Source: Peptoniphilus grossensis ph5 (GTDB lineage Bacteria; Bacillota; Clostridia; Tissierellales; Peptoniphilaceae). From it: 64,000 nt of DNA. Where the stretch lies: NCBI RefSeq assembly GCF_000311825.1, contig NZ_HE978566.1, positions 456,075 to 520,074 on the forward strand, read 5' to 3'. Of the stretch, positions 1 through 9,600 are shown one piece after another. Position numbers and translations under genes: made by a program. Under the pieces are notes generated by a model, which had not been told where the DNA came from, searched no databases, and saw nothing but the letters and a program-made list of their open reading frames with translations. Every line of letters starts with the position of its first letter. The stretch's first letter is position 1.

Positions 1-84
1 GCCAAAATTTTCTGCAATAATTTTTCATTCAAAACAATTATCTAGATAGGTCTAAATAAAAATGAATACAATACAAACAAATTA

Positions 85-113
85 TTGATAATTTTAACTG
101 GCTATGTTATACT
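85..113 (+). promoter_or_regulatory. rpsB promoter
   Basis: A sigma-A type promoter is visible: TTGATA at 85-90, a 17-base spacer, then TATACT at 108-113. It would start an rpsB transcript with a leader of about 100 bases. Bases 1-84 are AT-rich and show nothing else I can name. Confidence 0.8.
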
Positions 114-119
114 TTTATG

Positions 120-219
120 CGGTAAGTAATACACACATTTTTTGATATTAAAGGAGTTGCCAATTTGGTCCCTTTGATAGATGATAAAAATGGAGGAAAA
201 AAACACGGAGGTGGCTTAA
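120..219 (+). promoter_or_regulatory. rpsB 5' leader, possible S2 autoregulatory element
   Basis: The leader can fold as AAAGG (about 150-154) with CCTTT (about 170-175), around an inner GCCAA/TTGGT hairpin. Two Shine-Dalgarno sequences follow, GGAGG near 192 and GGAGGTG near 208; only the second is correctly spaced for the rpsB ATG at 220. An AAGGAG at 151 is well placed for a TTG at 165, which would open a short frame overlapping rpsB out of frame. Many bacteria control rpsB through its leader. Whether this one does is inference. Confidence 0.35.
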
Positions 220-1014
220 ATGTCAGTAATTTCAATGAAAAACTTATTAGAAGCTGGTGTTCACTTTGGACACCAAACTAGAAGATGGAACCCTAAGATG
301 AAGAGATTTATATTTACCGAAAGAAACGGTATTTATATAATTGATCTTCAAAAAACTGTAAAAAAAGTAGAAGAAGCTTATGACTTTGTAAGAGAGATTG
401 CAGCAAACAATGGTGAAATTCTATTTGTTGGTACAAAAAAGCAAGCTCAAGATGCAATAGAAAAAGAAGCTACAAAATGTGGAATGCCATACATTAACCA
501 AAGATGGTTAGGTGGTCTTTTAACTAACTACAAAACTATTAACAAGAGAATCGAAAGACTTTACAAGTTATTCGAAATGGAAGAAAATGGTACTTTTGAT
601 GTTCTTCCTAAAAAAGAAGTTGCTCAATTATTACATGAAAGAGAAAAACTTGAAAAATTCCTTGGTGGAATTAAAGAAATGAAGGGAATGCCTCAAGCTT
701 TATTTGTTGTTGACCCTAAAAAAGAAAGAATTGCAGTTAAAGAAGCTCACATTCTAGGAATTCCAGTTATCGGTATCGTTGATACAAATTGTGATCCTGA
801 AGAAGTTGATATTCCAATTCCAGGAAACGATGATGCAATTAGAGCGGTAAAACTTATTACTGAAACTATTGCAAATGCAGTTATCGAAGGAAAACAAGGT
901 AGTCAAATTGAAGATAGCGACAACGATTATGATGAATCCGCTCAAGAAGTTTCTGTAGAAATTGAAGAAGTTGAAGAAACTGTTGAGGAAGAAAAGTCAA
1001 CTATAGAAGAGTAA
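220..1014 (+). CDS. rpsB: 30S ribosomal protein S2
   Basis: Small-subunit ribosomal protein S2, needed for S1/mRNA docking and 30S assembly. The 264-residue product opens with the family signature around residues 8-25 ([19 protein letters not shown]) and carries the conserved GGLLTN and DPEEVD-type segments. The last 40 or so residues are an extra, strongly acidic, low-complexity tail, a common but variable addition. The start is fixed by GGAGGTG eight bases upstream. It leads an rpsB-tsf-pyrH-frr operon in the usual Firmicutes order, with its own promoter at 85-113. Confidence 0.98.
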   Translation: MSVISMKNLLEAGVHFGHQTRRWNPKMKRFIFTERNGIYIIDLQKTVKKVEEAYDFVREIAANNGEILFVGTKKQAQDAIEKEATKCGMPYINQRWLGGLLTNYKTINKRIERLYKLFEMEENGTFDVLPKKEVAQLLHEREKLEKFLGGIKEMKGMPQALFVVDPKKERIAVKEAHILGIPVIGIVDTNCDPEEVDIPIPGNDDAIRAVKLITETIANAVIEGKQGSQIEDSDNDYDESAQEVSVEIEEVEETVEEEKSTIEE

Positions 1015-1023
1015 AGATATTTC

Positions 1024-1061
1024 GAGAGTTCTAAAGTAATCCTTTAAAACTCTCTTTTTTT
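1024..1061 (+). terminator. Attenuator-type hairpin between rpsB and tsf
   Basis: The stem pairs GAGAGTT, one mismatch, TAAAG (1024-1036) with CTTTA, AACTCTC (1042-1054). It is followed by an unbroken run of seven T. It probably lowers tsf transcription relative to rpsB, since tsf has no obvious promoter of its own. Confidence 0.75.
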
Positions 1062-1085
1062 AAAATAAATAAGGAGTGAATTAAA

Positions 1086-1730
1086 ATGGCTATTACAGCA
1101 GCATTAGTTAAAGAATTGAGAGAAAAATCTGGAGCAGGCATGATGGACTGCAAGAAGGCTTTAACAGAAACAAATGGTGATATGGACAAGGCAATAGACT
1201 TTCTAAGAGAAAAGGGTCTTGCATCTGTAGCTAAGAAGTCTTCAAGAATTGCATCTGAAGGTCTTGTTGATTCTTACATCCACGGTGGAAGAATTGGAGT
1301 TCTTGTTGAAGTTAACTCTGAAACAGATTTCGTTGCTAAAAATGAAGAGTTTAAATCTTTTGTAAGAGATATTGCAATGCAAGTTGCAGCAGTTGCTCCA
1401 AAATACGTAAGCCGTGAAGAAGTTCCAGCTGAAGAAGTAGAACATGAAAGAAAAGTTCTTACTGAACAAGCTAGGGGAGAAAATAAACCTGAACACATTA
1501 TTGAAAAAATGGTTGAAGGCAGACTTGAAAAATTCTATGAAGAAATTTGTCTACTAGACCAAGATTTCATTAAGGATCCAGACAAAAAAATTCAAGATAT
1601 TTTAAATGATTTAATTGCAAAAATTGGTGAAAACATTAAAATCAGAAGATTTGTTAGATTTGAAGTTGGCGAAGGTCTTGAAAAGAGAGAAGAAGACTTT
1701 GCTGAAGAAGTAGCAAAACAAATAGGTTAA
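1086..1730 (+). CDS. tsf: Elongation factor Ts
   Basis: Guanine-nucleotide exchange factor that recycles EF-Tu from the GDP to the GTP form. The 214-residue product has the N-terminal UBA-like helix bundle with [12 protein letters not shown] at residues 15-26. The TDFVAKN motif that contacts EF-Tu lies near residue 80. It is shorter than the roughly 280-residue E. coli protein, in line with the compact Firmicutes form. An AAGGAG site precedes the ATG. It follows rpsB past a partial terminator and is 16 bases from pyrH. Confidence 0.97.
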   Translation: MAITAALVKELREKSGAGMMDCKKALTETNGDMDKAIDFLREKGLASVAKKSSRIASEGLVDSYIHGGRIGVLVEVNSETDFVAKNEEFKSFVRDIAMQVAAVAPKYVSREEVPAEEVEHERKVLTEQARGENKPEHIIEKMVEGRLEKFYEEICLLDQDFIKDPDKKIQDILNDLIAKIGENIKIRRFVRFEVGEGLEKREEDFAEEVAKQIG

Positions 1731-1746
1731 CAAATTGGAGGAGTAA

Positions 1747-2451
1747 ATGCCAAAATATAAGAGAATTGTTTTAAAACTCAGCGGAGAAGCCTTGGCTGGC
1801 TCCAATTCCGTTGGCATTGACATTAATTATGTCAATTTAATTGCAAAGCAAGTAAAGAAAATTTATGACTTAGGTGTTGAGATTGGTATTGTTGTAGGTG
1901 GCGGAAACTTTTGGAGAGGACGCGACGAAAATAATATTGATCGTGCTACATCTGATTATATGGGTATGTTAGGTACTGTAATGAACGCTTTAGCATTGCA
2001 GGACTCTTTTGAAAAATTAGGCGTTATTACTCGTGTGCAAACTGCTATCGATATGAGGCAAGTTGCTGAACCTTATATTAGAAGGCGTGCTATTAGACAT
2101 TTAGAAAAAGGTCGCGTTGTAATATTTTCAGCTGGAGTTGGAAATCCATACTTTTCAACTGACACTGCTGCTGCACTTAGGGCTGCAGAAATTGATGCTG
2201 ATGTTATATTACTAGCTAAAAAGGGAACAGATGGAATTTATGATTCTGACCCTAATATTAATGAAAATGCAAAAAAATATGACAATTTAAGTTATAGAGA
2301 AATCTTAAATAAAAACTTAAAGATTATGGATGGCACAGCAACTACTCTTTGCATGGACAACAGTATTCCTTTAAGAGTATTTGGAATAGATGAAGAAGAT
2401 GCAATGTTTAAAGTTGTGTGTGGCGAAGATATTGGTACAAGCGTTAAATAG
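1747..2451 (+). CDS. pyrH: Uridylate kinase (UMP kinase)
   Basis: Phosphorylates UMP to UDP in pyrimidine nucleotide synthesis. It belongs to the amino-acid-kinase fold typical of bacteria. The 234-residue product starts [18 protein letters not shown], the phosphate-binding opening. It then has [10 protein letters not shown], the [15 protein letters not shown] helix, and the [20 protein letters not shown] nucleotide segment. GGAGG precedes the ATG. It lies nine bases before frr, the conserved order tsf-pyrH-frr. Confidence 0.98.
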   Translation: MPKYKRIVLKLSGEALAGSNSVGIDINYVNLIAKQVKKIYDLGVEIGIVVGGGNFWRGRDENNIDRATSDYMGMLGTVMNALALQDSFEKLGVITRVQTAIDMRQVAEPYIRRRAIRHLEKGRVVIFSAGVGNPYFSTDTAAALRAAEIDADVILLAKKGTDGIYDSDPNINENAKKYDNLSYREILNKNLKIMDGTATTLCMDNSIPLRVFGIDEEDAMFKVVCGEDIGTSVK

Positions 2452-2460
2452 GAGGATATT

Positions 2461-3018
2461 ATGATATCTGATCTAAAAAAGAATACTGAGTCTAGAATGA
2501 ATAAAACTGTAGACTCACTTACTGAATCACTTCAGTCTATAAGAGCAGGTCGTGCTAATACTACTTTACTTGACAAAATTCATGTTGATTATTATGGACA
2601 AAAAACTCCAATTAATCAAGTTGCTAGTCTTTCTGCTCCAGAGCCAAGACTTCTTACAATTCAACCTTGGGATGCAAATTTAATCCCAGATATTGAAAAG
2701 GCAATATTAAAATCTGATTTAGGAATAACTCCTTCCAATGATGGAAAAATTATTAGATTAGCTATTCCTCAACTTACAGAAGAAAGAAGAAGAGATCTTA
2801 CTAAGCTAGTTGGAAAGTATGCTGAAGAGGCAAAAATTTCTATTAGAAATGTGAGAAGAGATGCTATGGAAGATATTAAAAAAGCTGAAAAAGCTAAAGA
2901 AATTTCTGAAGATGATAAAGCTTCCTATGAAGAAGACATTCAAAAATTGACAGATAAATACATTAAAGAAGTTGACAAAGTAGCAGAAAATAAAGAAAAA
3001 GAACTTATGGAAATTTAA
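2461..3018 (+). CDS. frr: Ribosome recycling factor
   Basis: Splits post-termination ribosomes together with EF-G. The product has the family's usual 185 residues. It carries the [13 protein letters not shown] segment near residue 30 and a long helical C-terminal half rich in lysine and glutamate, matching the three-helix arm of the tRNA-mimic fold. The start is set by AGGAGG directly upstream. A strong terminator follows at 3024-3053. Confidence 0.98.
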   Translation: MISDLKKNTESRMNKTVDSLTESLQSIRAGRANTTLLDKIHVDYYGQKTPINQVASLSAPEPRLLTIQPWDANLIPDIEKAILKSDLGITPSNDGKIIRLAIPQLTEERRRDLTKLVGKYAEEAKISIRNVRRDAMEDIKKAEKAKEISEDDKASYEEDIQKLTDKYIKEVDKVAENKEKELMEI

Positions 3019-3023
3019 TTTTT

Positions 3024-3053
3024 AGCCTTAGATTATTCTAAGGCTCTTTTTTT
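3024..3053 (+). terminator. Terminator after frr
   Basis: AGCCTTAG (3024-3031) and CTAAGGCT (3038-3045) form a perfect 8-bp stem with a six-base loop. A seven-T run follows. It separates the ribosomal block from the lipid-synthesis genes, which have no clear promoter of their own, so some read-through is likely. Confidence 0.85.
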
Positions 3054-3063
3054 AAGGAGTTTT

Positions 3064-3789
3064 ATGAATTATTACGAAGAATTAGACTTAAATAATATTC
3101 CAAAACACGTTGGAATAATAATGGACGGAAATGGAAGATGGGCAAAAAATAGGAATATGCCGAGAACTTTTGGTCATAAAGAAGGTACTAAAAGAGTTAT
3201 TGAAATTGTTGAAGCAGCTTATAAAATAAATATTAAATCCTTAACCCTCTATGCTTTTTCAACAGAAAATTGGAAGAGACCAGAAGAGGAAATTTCAAAG
3301 CTAATGGATTTATTAGCCTTTTACATAAAAAGCCAGTTGGAAAAAATTAAGAAAAATAATGTAAGGATTAAAGTCCTAGGTGACTACAAAGCCTTTCCAG
3401 AACCAATTGTCAAACTAATTGAAGATGCGTTGCAGGAAACAAAATCAAATGATAAAATGATATTAAATATTGGGCTAAATTATGGCGGTCAAAGTGAAAT
3501 AGTTAGAGCTAGTAAAAATATTTGTAAAGACGTAATTGATGGGAAAATTTCCCTTGATGACATTGACACAGAAAGCTTTAAAAAGTATTTATATACCGCA
3601 GGACAAGATGACCTAGATCTTTTAATTAGACCAAGTGGAGAGCTTAGAGTTTCTAATTTTTTACTTTACCAATTAGCCTATAGTGAATTTTATTTTTCAA
3701 ATATTTTGTGGCCAGATTTTCACGAAAATGATTTTTACAAGGCTATATATGATTTTCAAAAACGAAATAGAAGGTATGGAGGACTTTAA
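3064..3789 (+). CDS. uppS: Isoprenyl transferase (undecaprenyl diphosphate synthase)
   Basis: cis-Prenyltransferase that extends farnesyl diphosphate with isopentenyl units to C55-PP, the lipid carrier for cell-wall sugars. The 241-residue product has MDGNGRWAK at residues 20-28, whose aspartate binds the diphosphate. The C-terminal RPSGELRVSNFLL motif is present; the tryptophan usual in SNFLxWQ is a tyrosine here. AAGGAG lies in front of the ATG. It is two bases from cdsA. Confidence 0.97.
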   Translation: MNYYEELDLNNIPKHVGIIMDGNGRWAKNRNMPRTFGHKEGTKRVIEIVEAAYKINIKSLTLYAFSTENWKRPEEEISKLMDLLAFYIKSQLEKIKKNNVRIKVLGDYKAFPEPIVKLIEDALQETKSNDKMILNIGLNYGGQSEIVRASKNICKDVIDGKISLDDIDTESFKKYLYTAGQDDLDLLIRPSGELRVSNFLLYQLAYSEFYFSNILWPDFHENDFYKAIYDFQKRNRRYGGL

Positions 3790-3791
3790 TT

Positions 3792-4574
3792 TTGACAGAT
3801 CTACAAAAGAGAGTTACCACTGGTGCAGTTGGTATTTTATTAATAATTCTAATTTTTTATTTGGGGCTAAAGGCAATTAAAATTTCTTTTTTTATTATTA
3901 GTCTTGAAGCTGTAAGAGAAATGTACAATGCTCTTTACAAAAAAGGCATAAAATTATTTTTACCAATCTTGTTTTTTGGAGCTCTTATAACTTTTTTATG
4001 CTCTTTTTTTGATAAAAACTTAATTTTCTCTCTTGTCTTATTTTTTGTTGTAAACTCATGCCTTTTTGTTCATTTAGATGATTATGAATTGAGCAACTAT
4101 GCTTATACAACATTTACTTATTTTTATGTAATATTTTTGCTTAATTTGCTTGGAAGTATTGACGATATTTACTTAATCATAGCTGGCTTTATTATTTCTT
4201 TTTCAACAGATACCTTTGCCTACTTCATGGGATCAACTTTTGGAAAGCACAAGTTAATTGAAAGGGTAAGCCCAAATAAATCTATTGAAGGTGCAATTGG
4301 GGGAACTTTTTTTGCCCTTGTCATTACAAGTATTTATTTTGTAATGCTCAATAAGAACAATGCAATTTATGATATTAATGCTCTTGTAGTATTTATTATA
4401 TTTTTATCTTCTATTTCTGGTCAATTTGGCGATTTATTTGCGTCTAAGATAAAAAGATACACAGAGATAAAGGACTACGCACAAATTCTTCCTGGACATG
4501 GTGGTATTTTGGATAGGTTTGACAGTTTAATTTTTATCAGTCCCTTTATTTATATCTTGTACAATTTTATTTAA
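3792..4574 (+). CDS. cdsA: Phosphatidate cytidylyltransferase
   Basis: Makes CDP-diacylglycerol from phosphatidic acid and CTP in the membrane, the branch point of phospholipid synthesis. The 260-residue product is almost wholly hydrophobic, with seven or eight predicted membrane helices. It ends with the CDP-DAG synthase signature: SPNKSIEGAIGG near residue 160, FGDLFASKIKR, and a final GHGGILDRFDS. The TTG start lies directly after the uppS stop. dxr, which usually follows, is absent; rseP begins nine bases downstream. Confidence 0.95.
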   Translation: MTDLQKRVTTGAVGILLIILIFYLGLKAIKISFFIISLEAVREMYNALYKKGIKLFLPILFFGALITFLCSFFDKNLIFSLVLFFVVNSCLFVHLDDYELSNYAYTTFTYFYVIFLLNLLGSIDDIYLIIAGFIISFSTDTFAYFMGSTFGKHKLIERVSPNKSIEGAIGGTFFALVITSIYFVMLNKNNAIYDINALVVFIIFLSSISGQFGDLFASKIKRYTEIKDYAQILPGHGGILDRFDSLIFISPFIYILYNFI

Positions 4575-4583
4575 GGAGGACAG

Positions 4584-5594
4584 ATGATCACTTTAATTAG
4601 TTCTCTAGTAGTTTTTCTATTAGTTGTAATGCTTCATGAATTTGGGCACTTCACAGTGGCAAAACTATCAGGAATAAAAGTTAATGAATTTTCCATAGGC
4701 ATGGGACCAAAACTTATACAAAAACAAAAGGGTGAGACTTCTTACAGTCTTAGAGCACTACCCATTGGTGGTTATGTTGCAATGGAAGGGGAAGAGGAAA
4801 GCTCTCACGACCCCAGATCCTTTAACAATGCACCAATTTTAAAGAGAATGGCAGTTGTTCTTGCCGGTGCTTTTATGAATTTTATTTTAGCTTTTCTTGC
4901 CTTTACCATAATTTTTTCCATAGTTGGATATGGTTCAAATGAAATTGATATGGTAATTAAGGATTCTCCAGCAGAAATTGCTGGATTAAAAGCTGGAGAT
5001 AAAATAATAGAAATAGATAAAATTAAAACTAAAGATATTTACGAGATTAATTCTTTAATTAGTGATAAAAAAGATGAAGAAATTAATCTAAAAATTAATA
5101 GGAATGGCGAAAACTTAGATATTAATTTAAAGCCAAGATATTCAGAAGAAAATAAAATGTATTTAATTGGAATTACATCTAAGCTTAAGAACTCTTTTTT
5201 TAAGTCCATAGAACTTGGTGCCAAGAGGACAGGTGAAATGTCCCTTATGATTTTAAAGAGCTTAAAAATGATTTTTGATGGTTCTTTTAAAATAGAATAT
5301 CTATCTGGACCTGTTGGAGTTGTACAAATGATTGGCTCAGAATCATCTAAGGGTTTTTTTAATTTTTTACAGATTTTGGCTCTAATTTCTGTCAATCTCG
5401 GCGTATTTAATTTACTTCCAATTCCAGCTCTTGATGGAGGAAAATTTTTATTTTTGTTAATTGAAGCTCTAAGAGGCAAGCCTATAAATGAAAAATTTGA
5501 ACAAGGTCTTTCACTAATTGGAATTAGTATTTTATTTAGCTTAATGATTTATGTAACTATATTTAATGATATTGGAAGGTTGTTTAGTAAATGA
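4584..5594 (+). CDS. rseP: Site-2 intramembrane metalloprotease
   Basis: Zinc protease of family M50 that cuts transmembrane segments of anti-sigma factors and signal-peptide remnants. The 336-residue product has the catalytic HEFGH at residues 18-22 in the first membrane helix. A PDZ domain lies at about 120-190. The second active-site element NLLPIPALDGGK sits near residue 275. At least four membrane helices are evident. AAGGAGG precedes the ATG. The stop overlaps ispG by four bases, so the two are translationally coupled. Confidence 0.96.
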   Translation: MITLISSLVVFLLVVMLHEFGHFTVAKLSGIKVNEFSIGMGPKLIQKQKGETSYSLRALPIGGYVAMEGEEESSHDPRSFNNAPILKRMAVVLAGAFMNFILAFLAFTIIFSIVGYGSNEIDMVIKDSPAEIAGLKAGDKIIEIDKIKTKDIYEINSLISDKKDEEINLKINRNGENLDINLKPRYSEENKMYLIGITSKLKNSFFKSIELGAKRTGEMSLMILKSLKMIFDGSFKIEYLSGPVGVVQMIGSESSKGFFNFLQILALISVNLGVFNLLPIPALDGGKFLFLLIEALRGKPINEKFEQGLSLIGISILFSLMIYVTIFNDIGRLFSK

Positions 5595-6646
5595 TAAAGA
5601 GAAAAGAGACAAAGAAAATTTATGTTGGCAAGGTGCCAGTTGGAGGAGATTCTTTTATTTCAATCCAATCAATGACTAACACCAATACGAAAGATGTAAA
5701 ATCCACTGTTTCGCAAATAAAAAAATTGGAAGAGGCTGGTTGCGACATTATTAGAGTGGCTGTAAATGATTTAGATGATGCAGTTGCACTTAGAGAGATA
5801 AAAAAGGAGATAAAAATTCCAATAATTTCTGACATTCAATTTGATTATAAACTGGCTCTAGCTGCTGCTGAAAACGAAAGTGATGCCATAAGATTAAATC
5901 CAGGAAACATTGGCGAATCATGGAAGATAAAAGAAGTAATAGAAGCTTGTAAGTTTTATAACATCCCCATAAGAGTTGGCGTGAATTCTGGTTCTATAAA
6001 AGAGGAGTTTTTAGATAAGTTTAAGGGGGTAAATGCATCTTCAATATGTCTTAGTGCCATGGAAGAAGTTGAAATTCTTGAAAAAAATAATTTTTATGAT
6101 ATTGCTGTCTCTCTTAAGGCTTCTAGTGTAAACTTGACTATAGAAAGTTATAGAAAATTTTCTGAGATGTCGAATTATCCACTTCATCTTGGTGTCACTG
6201 AAGCAGGTACACCAAAGAAGGGAATTGTTAAGTCAGCAATTGGAATCGGGACTCTTTTATCTGAAGGAATTGGCGACACAATAAGAGTTTCTCTAACATC
6301 TGATCCCTTAGATGAAGTTATAGCTGGTAAAGACATTTTAAAGGCACTAGATCTCAGAAGGGAAGGAATAGATTTAATTTCTTGTCCAACTTGTGCAAGG
6401 ACCAAGGTAGACTTAATTGAAATTGTAAAAAATGTTGAAGACAGACTATATGCAATGGATAAGAATTTAAAAGTAGCAATAATGGGCTGCGCAGTAAATG
6501 GTCCAGGTGAAGCAAAGGAAGCAGACATTGGAATTGCCTGTGGAAATGGAAATGGACTTATTTTTAAAAAGGGCGAAATCGTAAAAAAAGTTCCTGAAGA
6601 AAAACTTTTAAGTGAACTTTTATCAGAAATAGAAAAAATCGGGTGA
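5591..6646 (+). CDS. ispG: 4-hydroxy-3-methylbut-2-en-1-yl diphosphate synthase
   Basis: Iron-sulfur enzyme that reduces methylerythritol cyclodiphosphate to HMBPP in the MEP isoprenoid pathway. The 351-residue product has the TIM-barrel part with QSMTNTNTKD near the start. The cluster-binding cysteines lie in CPTCARTK (about residue 263) and GCAVNGPGEA (about 300). Its presence implies the MEP route, although dxr of the same pathway is not in this cluster. The start ATG overlaps the rseP stop. Confidence 0.97.
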   Translation: MIKRKETKKIYVGKVPVGGDSFISIQSMTNTNTKDVKSTVSQIKKLEEAGCDIIRVAVNDLDDAVALREIKKEIKIPIISDIQFDYKLALAAAENESDAIRLNPGNIGESWKIKEVIEACKFYNIPIRVGVNSGSIKEEFLDKFKGVNASSICLSAMEEVEILEKNNFYDIAVSLKASSVNLTIESYRKFSEMSNYPLHLGVTEAGTPKKGIVKSAIGIGTLLSEGIGDTIRVSLTSDPLDEVIAGKDILKALDLRREGIDLISCPTCARTKVDLIEIVKNVEDRLYAMDKNLKVAIMGCAVNGPGEAKEADIGIACGNGNGLIFKKGEIVKKVPEEKLLSELLSEIEKIG

Positions 6647-6650
6647 GAAT

Positions 6651-9600
6651 TTGCTTTTATTAAAAGATATTTTTAAAAAATTAGAAATCACATCTTTAGA
6701 AGTTTCAGATGATATTTCCATAGATTCCATTAAGAGGAATAAGAATAGTGGCGAGGTATTTTTTGTAATAACTTCTAAAGAAGATTTAGATACAAATTTA
6801 AAGAAAAAAATTAAAGAGATTTTTTCAAAAAATTTAGAAGAATATAAAATTTATATTGAATTCAAGTCATCTTCTCTCTATAAAAGTGAAGATGATTTAA
6901 TTTGTGCGGAAATTTTGAAGTACAATCCATCTTCAAAAATTTGGATTGAAGAAATTGAAATCAAAAAAGAAAAAAATAAAATTGAAATAAAACTTCCAAG
7001 TGAAGAAGCTTATTACACTCTAACAAAAAATGGATTTGGCCAATACTTGGAAGAGGAACTCAAAGTGTTTGGCTCCTATAAAATCGACTTTGACTTTGTA
7101 AAAGAAATAGTAGAAGATGACAATATTGAGTCCTTTATTTCACAGATTGACGAGGCAGAAGAAGTGATATCTGCAAAGCATGAATTGGAAATTAAAACGA
7201 AGGCAGAAAATAAAATAAAGGAAAACAAAGCAAAAAAAGTAAATTCTTATGGAAAAAAAGATATTGATAATACTCAAAGGCTTATTGATATAAATGTCAA
7301 TTCTCAAAAAGTCACTGCGGAAGTTGATATCTTTAACATTGATTGTCGAGAAATAAAATCTGGGAATTTTTTAGTTTCCCTATCTGTAACAGACTATACT
7401 TCTTCAACACTTGCCAAAATATTTTTAAAACCAGAAAAGCTTGAAGAATTTATGGAAAGTTTCAAAAGAGGCGATCATGTTTTAATAACTGGAAACGTAA
7501 ATTATGATAGTTTTTCAAAATGTGAGACTCTTATGATAAGATACATTGAAAAAAGAGACAAAGTAATTCGCATGGATTACTCCAAGGAAAAGAGAACGGA
7601 ATTTAGGATTCACTCAAAGATGTCACAAATGTCTGGTGTAACTTCCTTTACTGATTTTGCAAAAAGGGCAAAACTATGGGGTCACGATGCACTAGCTATA
7701 GCTGATACAAATGATGTTCAGGGATTTCCAGAAGCAATGGAAGCAGGAGATGCTACTGGTCTTAAAATTTTATATGGCACAGATATAAACTTTGTTGACG
7801 ACAAAGAAAAAATCGTCACAAATTATGATCCTAATAAAAATTATGAATCCTATGTCGTCTTCGATATAGAAACTACTGGACTATCTTCTAGAAATGATAA
7901 AATTACAGAAATTGGTGCAGTAAAAATTGTTGATGGAGAAATTGTAGATCGATTTTCGCAATTAATTAATCCTGAAAGAGAAATTCCACAAGTTGTAGTT
8001 GAACTAACTGGCATTAGCAATGCAAAAGTAGAAAATGAACCTACAATCGAAGAAGTCATTCCAAAATTTTATGAATTTGCAAAGGACTCTGTCTTAGTTG
8101 CCCATAATGCAAAATTTGATATTTCCTTTATAAGAAGGGAATATGCAAATAATAATTTAGAATTTAAGCACCCAATCTTAGACACCCTAGTCTTGGCAAG
8201 AGCTCTTATGACTGACATGAAGAGGTTTAACTTGGGAACTCTATGTAAAAATCTTGGGGTTTCACTTGTTGGAGCTCACAGAGCAGTAAATGATGCTGAA
8301 GCTACTGCTGCAATGTTTATAAAATTAATTGAAAGATTTAAAAAAGAAAAAGAATTTAATTTTGACAATTTAAACCAAGAAACTATAAACATAGATTCTA
8401 AACGTTTGTTTGAAAGTTCACTCTTATTAATAGCTAAGGATGAAGTTGGGCTAAAAAATTTATACAAACTGATATCTGCATCTCATATGCAATTTTATAA
8501 TTTTACTGCAAAAGTTCCTCGAAGTCTATTGGATAAATATAGGGAAGGAATTTTAGTGGGCTCAGGCAATGCCAGTTCTCCTCTTTTCGATGCAGTTTAC
8601 AGAATGTGCCCTGATGAAGAACTAATAGAAATTGCAAAATACTATGACTTCTTGGAGATTCAACCAGCAAGCGATAATATAATGGCAATTGAAGATGGAA
8701 AATTCACTATAGAAGACATTAGAGAAATAAATAAAAAAATCTTGTGGCTTGGAGAAAAATTAGAAATTCCAGTTATTGCTGATTCAGACACTTATTACCT
8801 TGAAGAGTCAGAGGATATTTTAAGGCGAATTGTTTTAAATGGAAAGCCAGGTAGACCTGACCCAAGAGCTAGCAGAGAGCAAAAATTTTATTTTAAAACT
8901 ACAGAAGAAATGCTTGATGAATTTTCTTATCTTGGTCAAGAAAAAGCTTATGAAGTTGTAGTTACAAATACAAATAAATTAAAGAATGAGATAAAAGCTA
9001 TAAAGCCAATTCCAGATGGCAAATATCCACCAGTAATAGAAGGTTCAGATGAAAGTCTAAGAGAAATGACTTATAAGAAGGCTCACGAAATTTATGGTGA
9101 TAAGCTCCCGGAGATCGTTAAAGAGAGATTAGAGAAAGAATTAAAATCTATAATCTCTAACGGATACTCAGTTCTTTATATAATTGCTCAAAAACTTGTA
9201 AAAAAATCAAATGATGACGGATTTTTAGTTGGCTCCAGGGGTTCTGTCGGTTCATCTTTTGTTGCAACAATGTCTGGCATAACAGAAGTAAATCCTCTTC
9301 CACCACATTATATCTGTCCAAATTGTAAACACTCAGAGTTTACAAAAGATTTAACCTATGGTTCTGGTGTTGACATGCCCGATAAAGTTTGTCCTGAATG
9401 TGGAAGTCCAATGAGAAAAGATGGACACAACATTCCTTTCGAAGTTTTTTTAGGCTTTTATGGAGACAAGGAACCTGATATTGATTTAAACTTTGCAGGA
9501 GAATACCAACCACAAGCACATAAATATACAGAAGAATTATTTGGTGAAGGTTATGTATTTAGGGCAGGAACTATTGGAAAAATTGCTGAGAAAACTGCCT

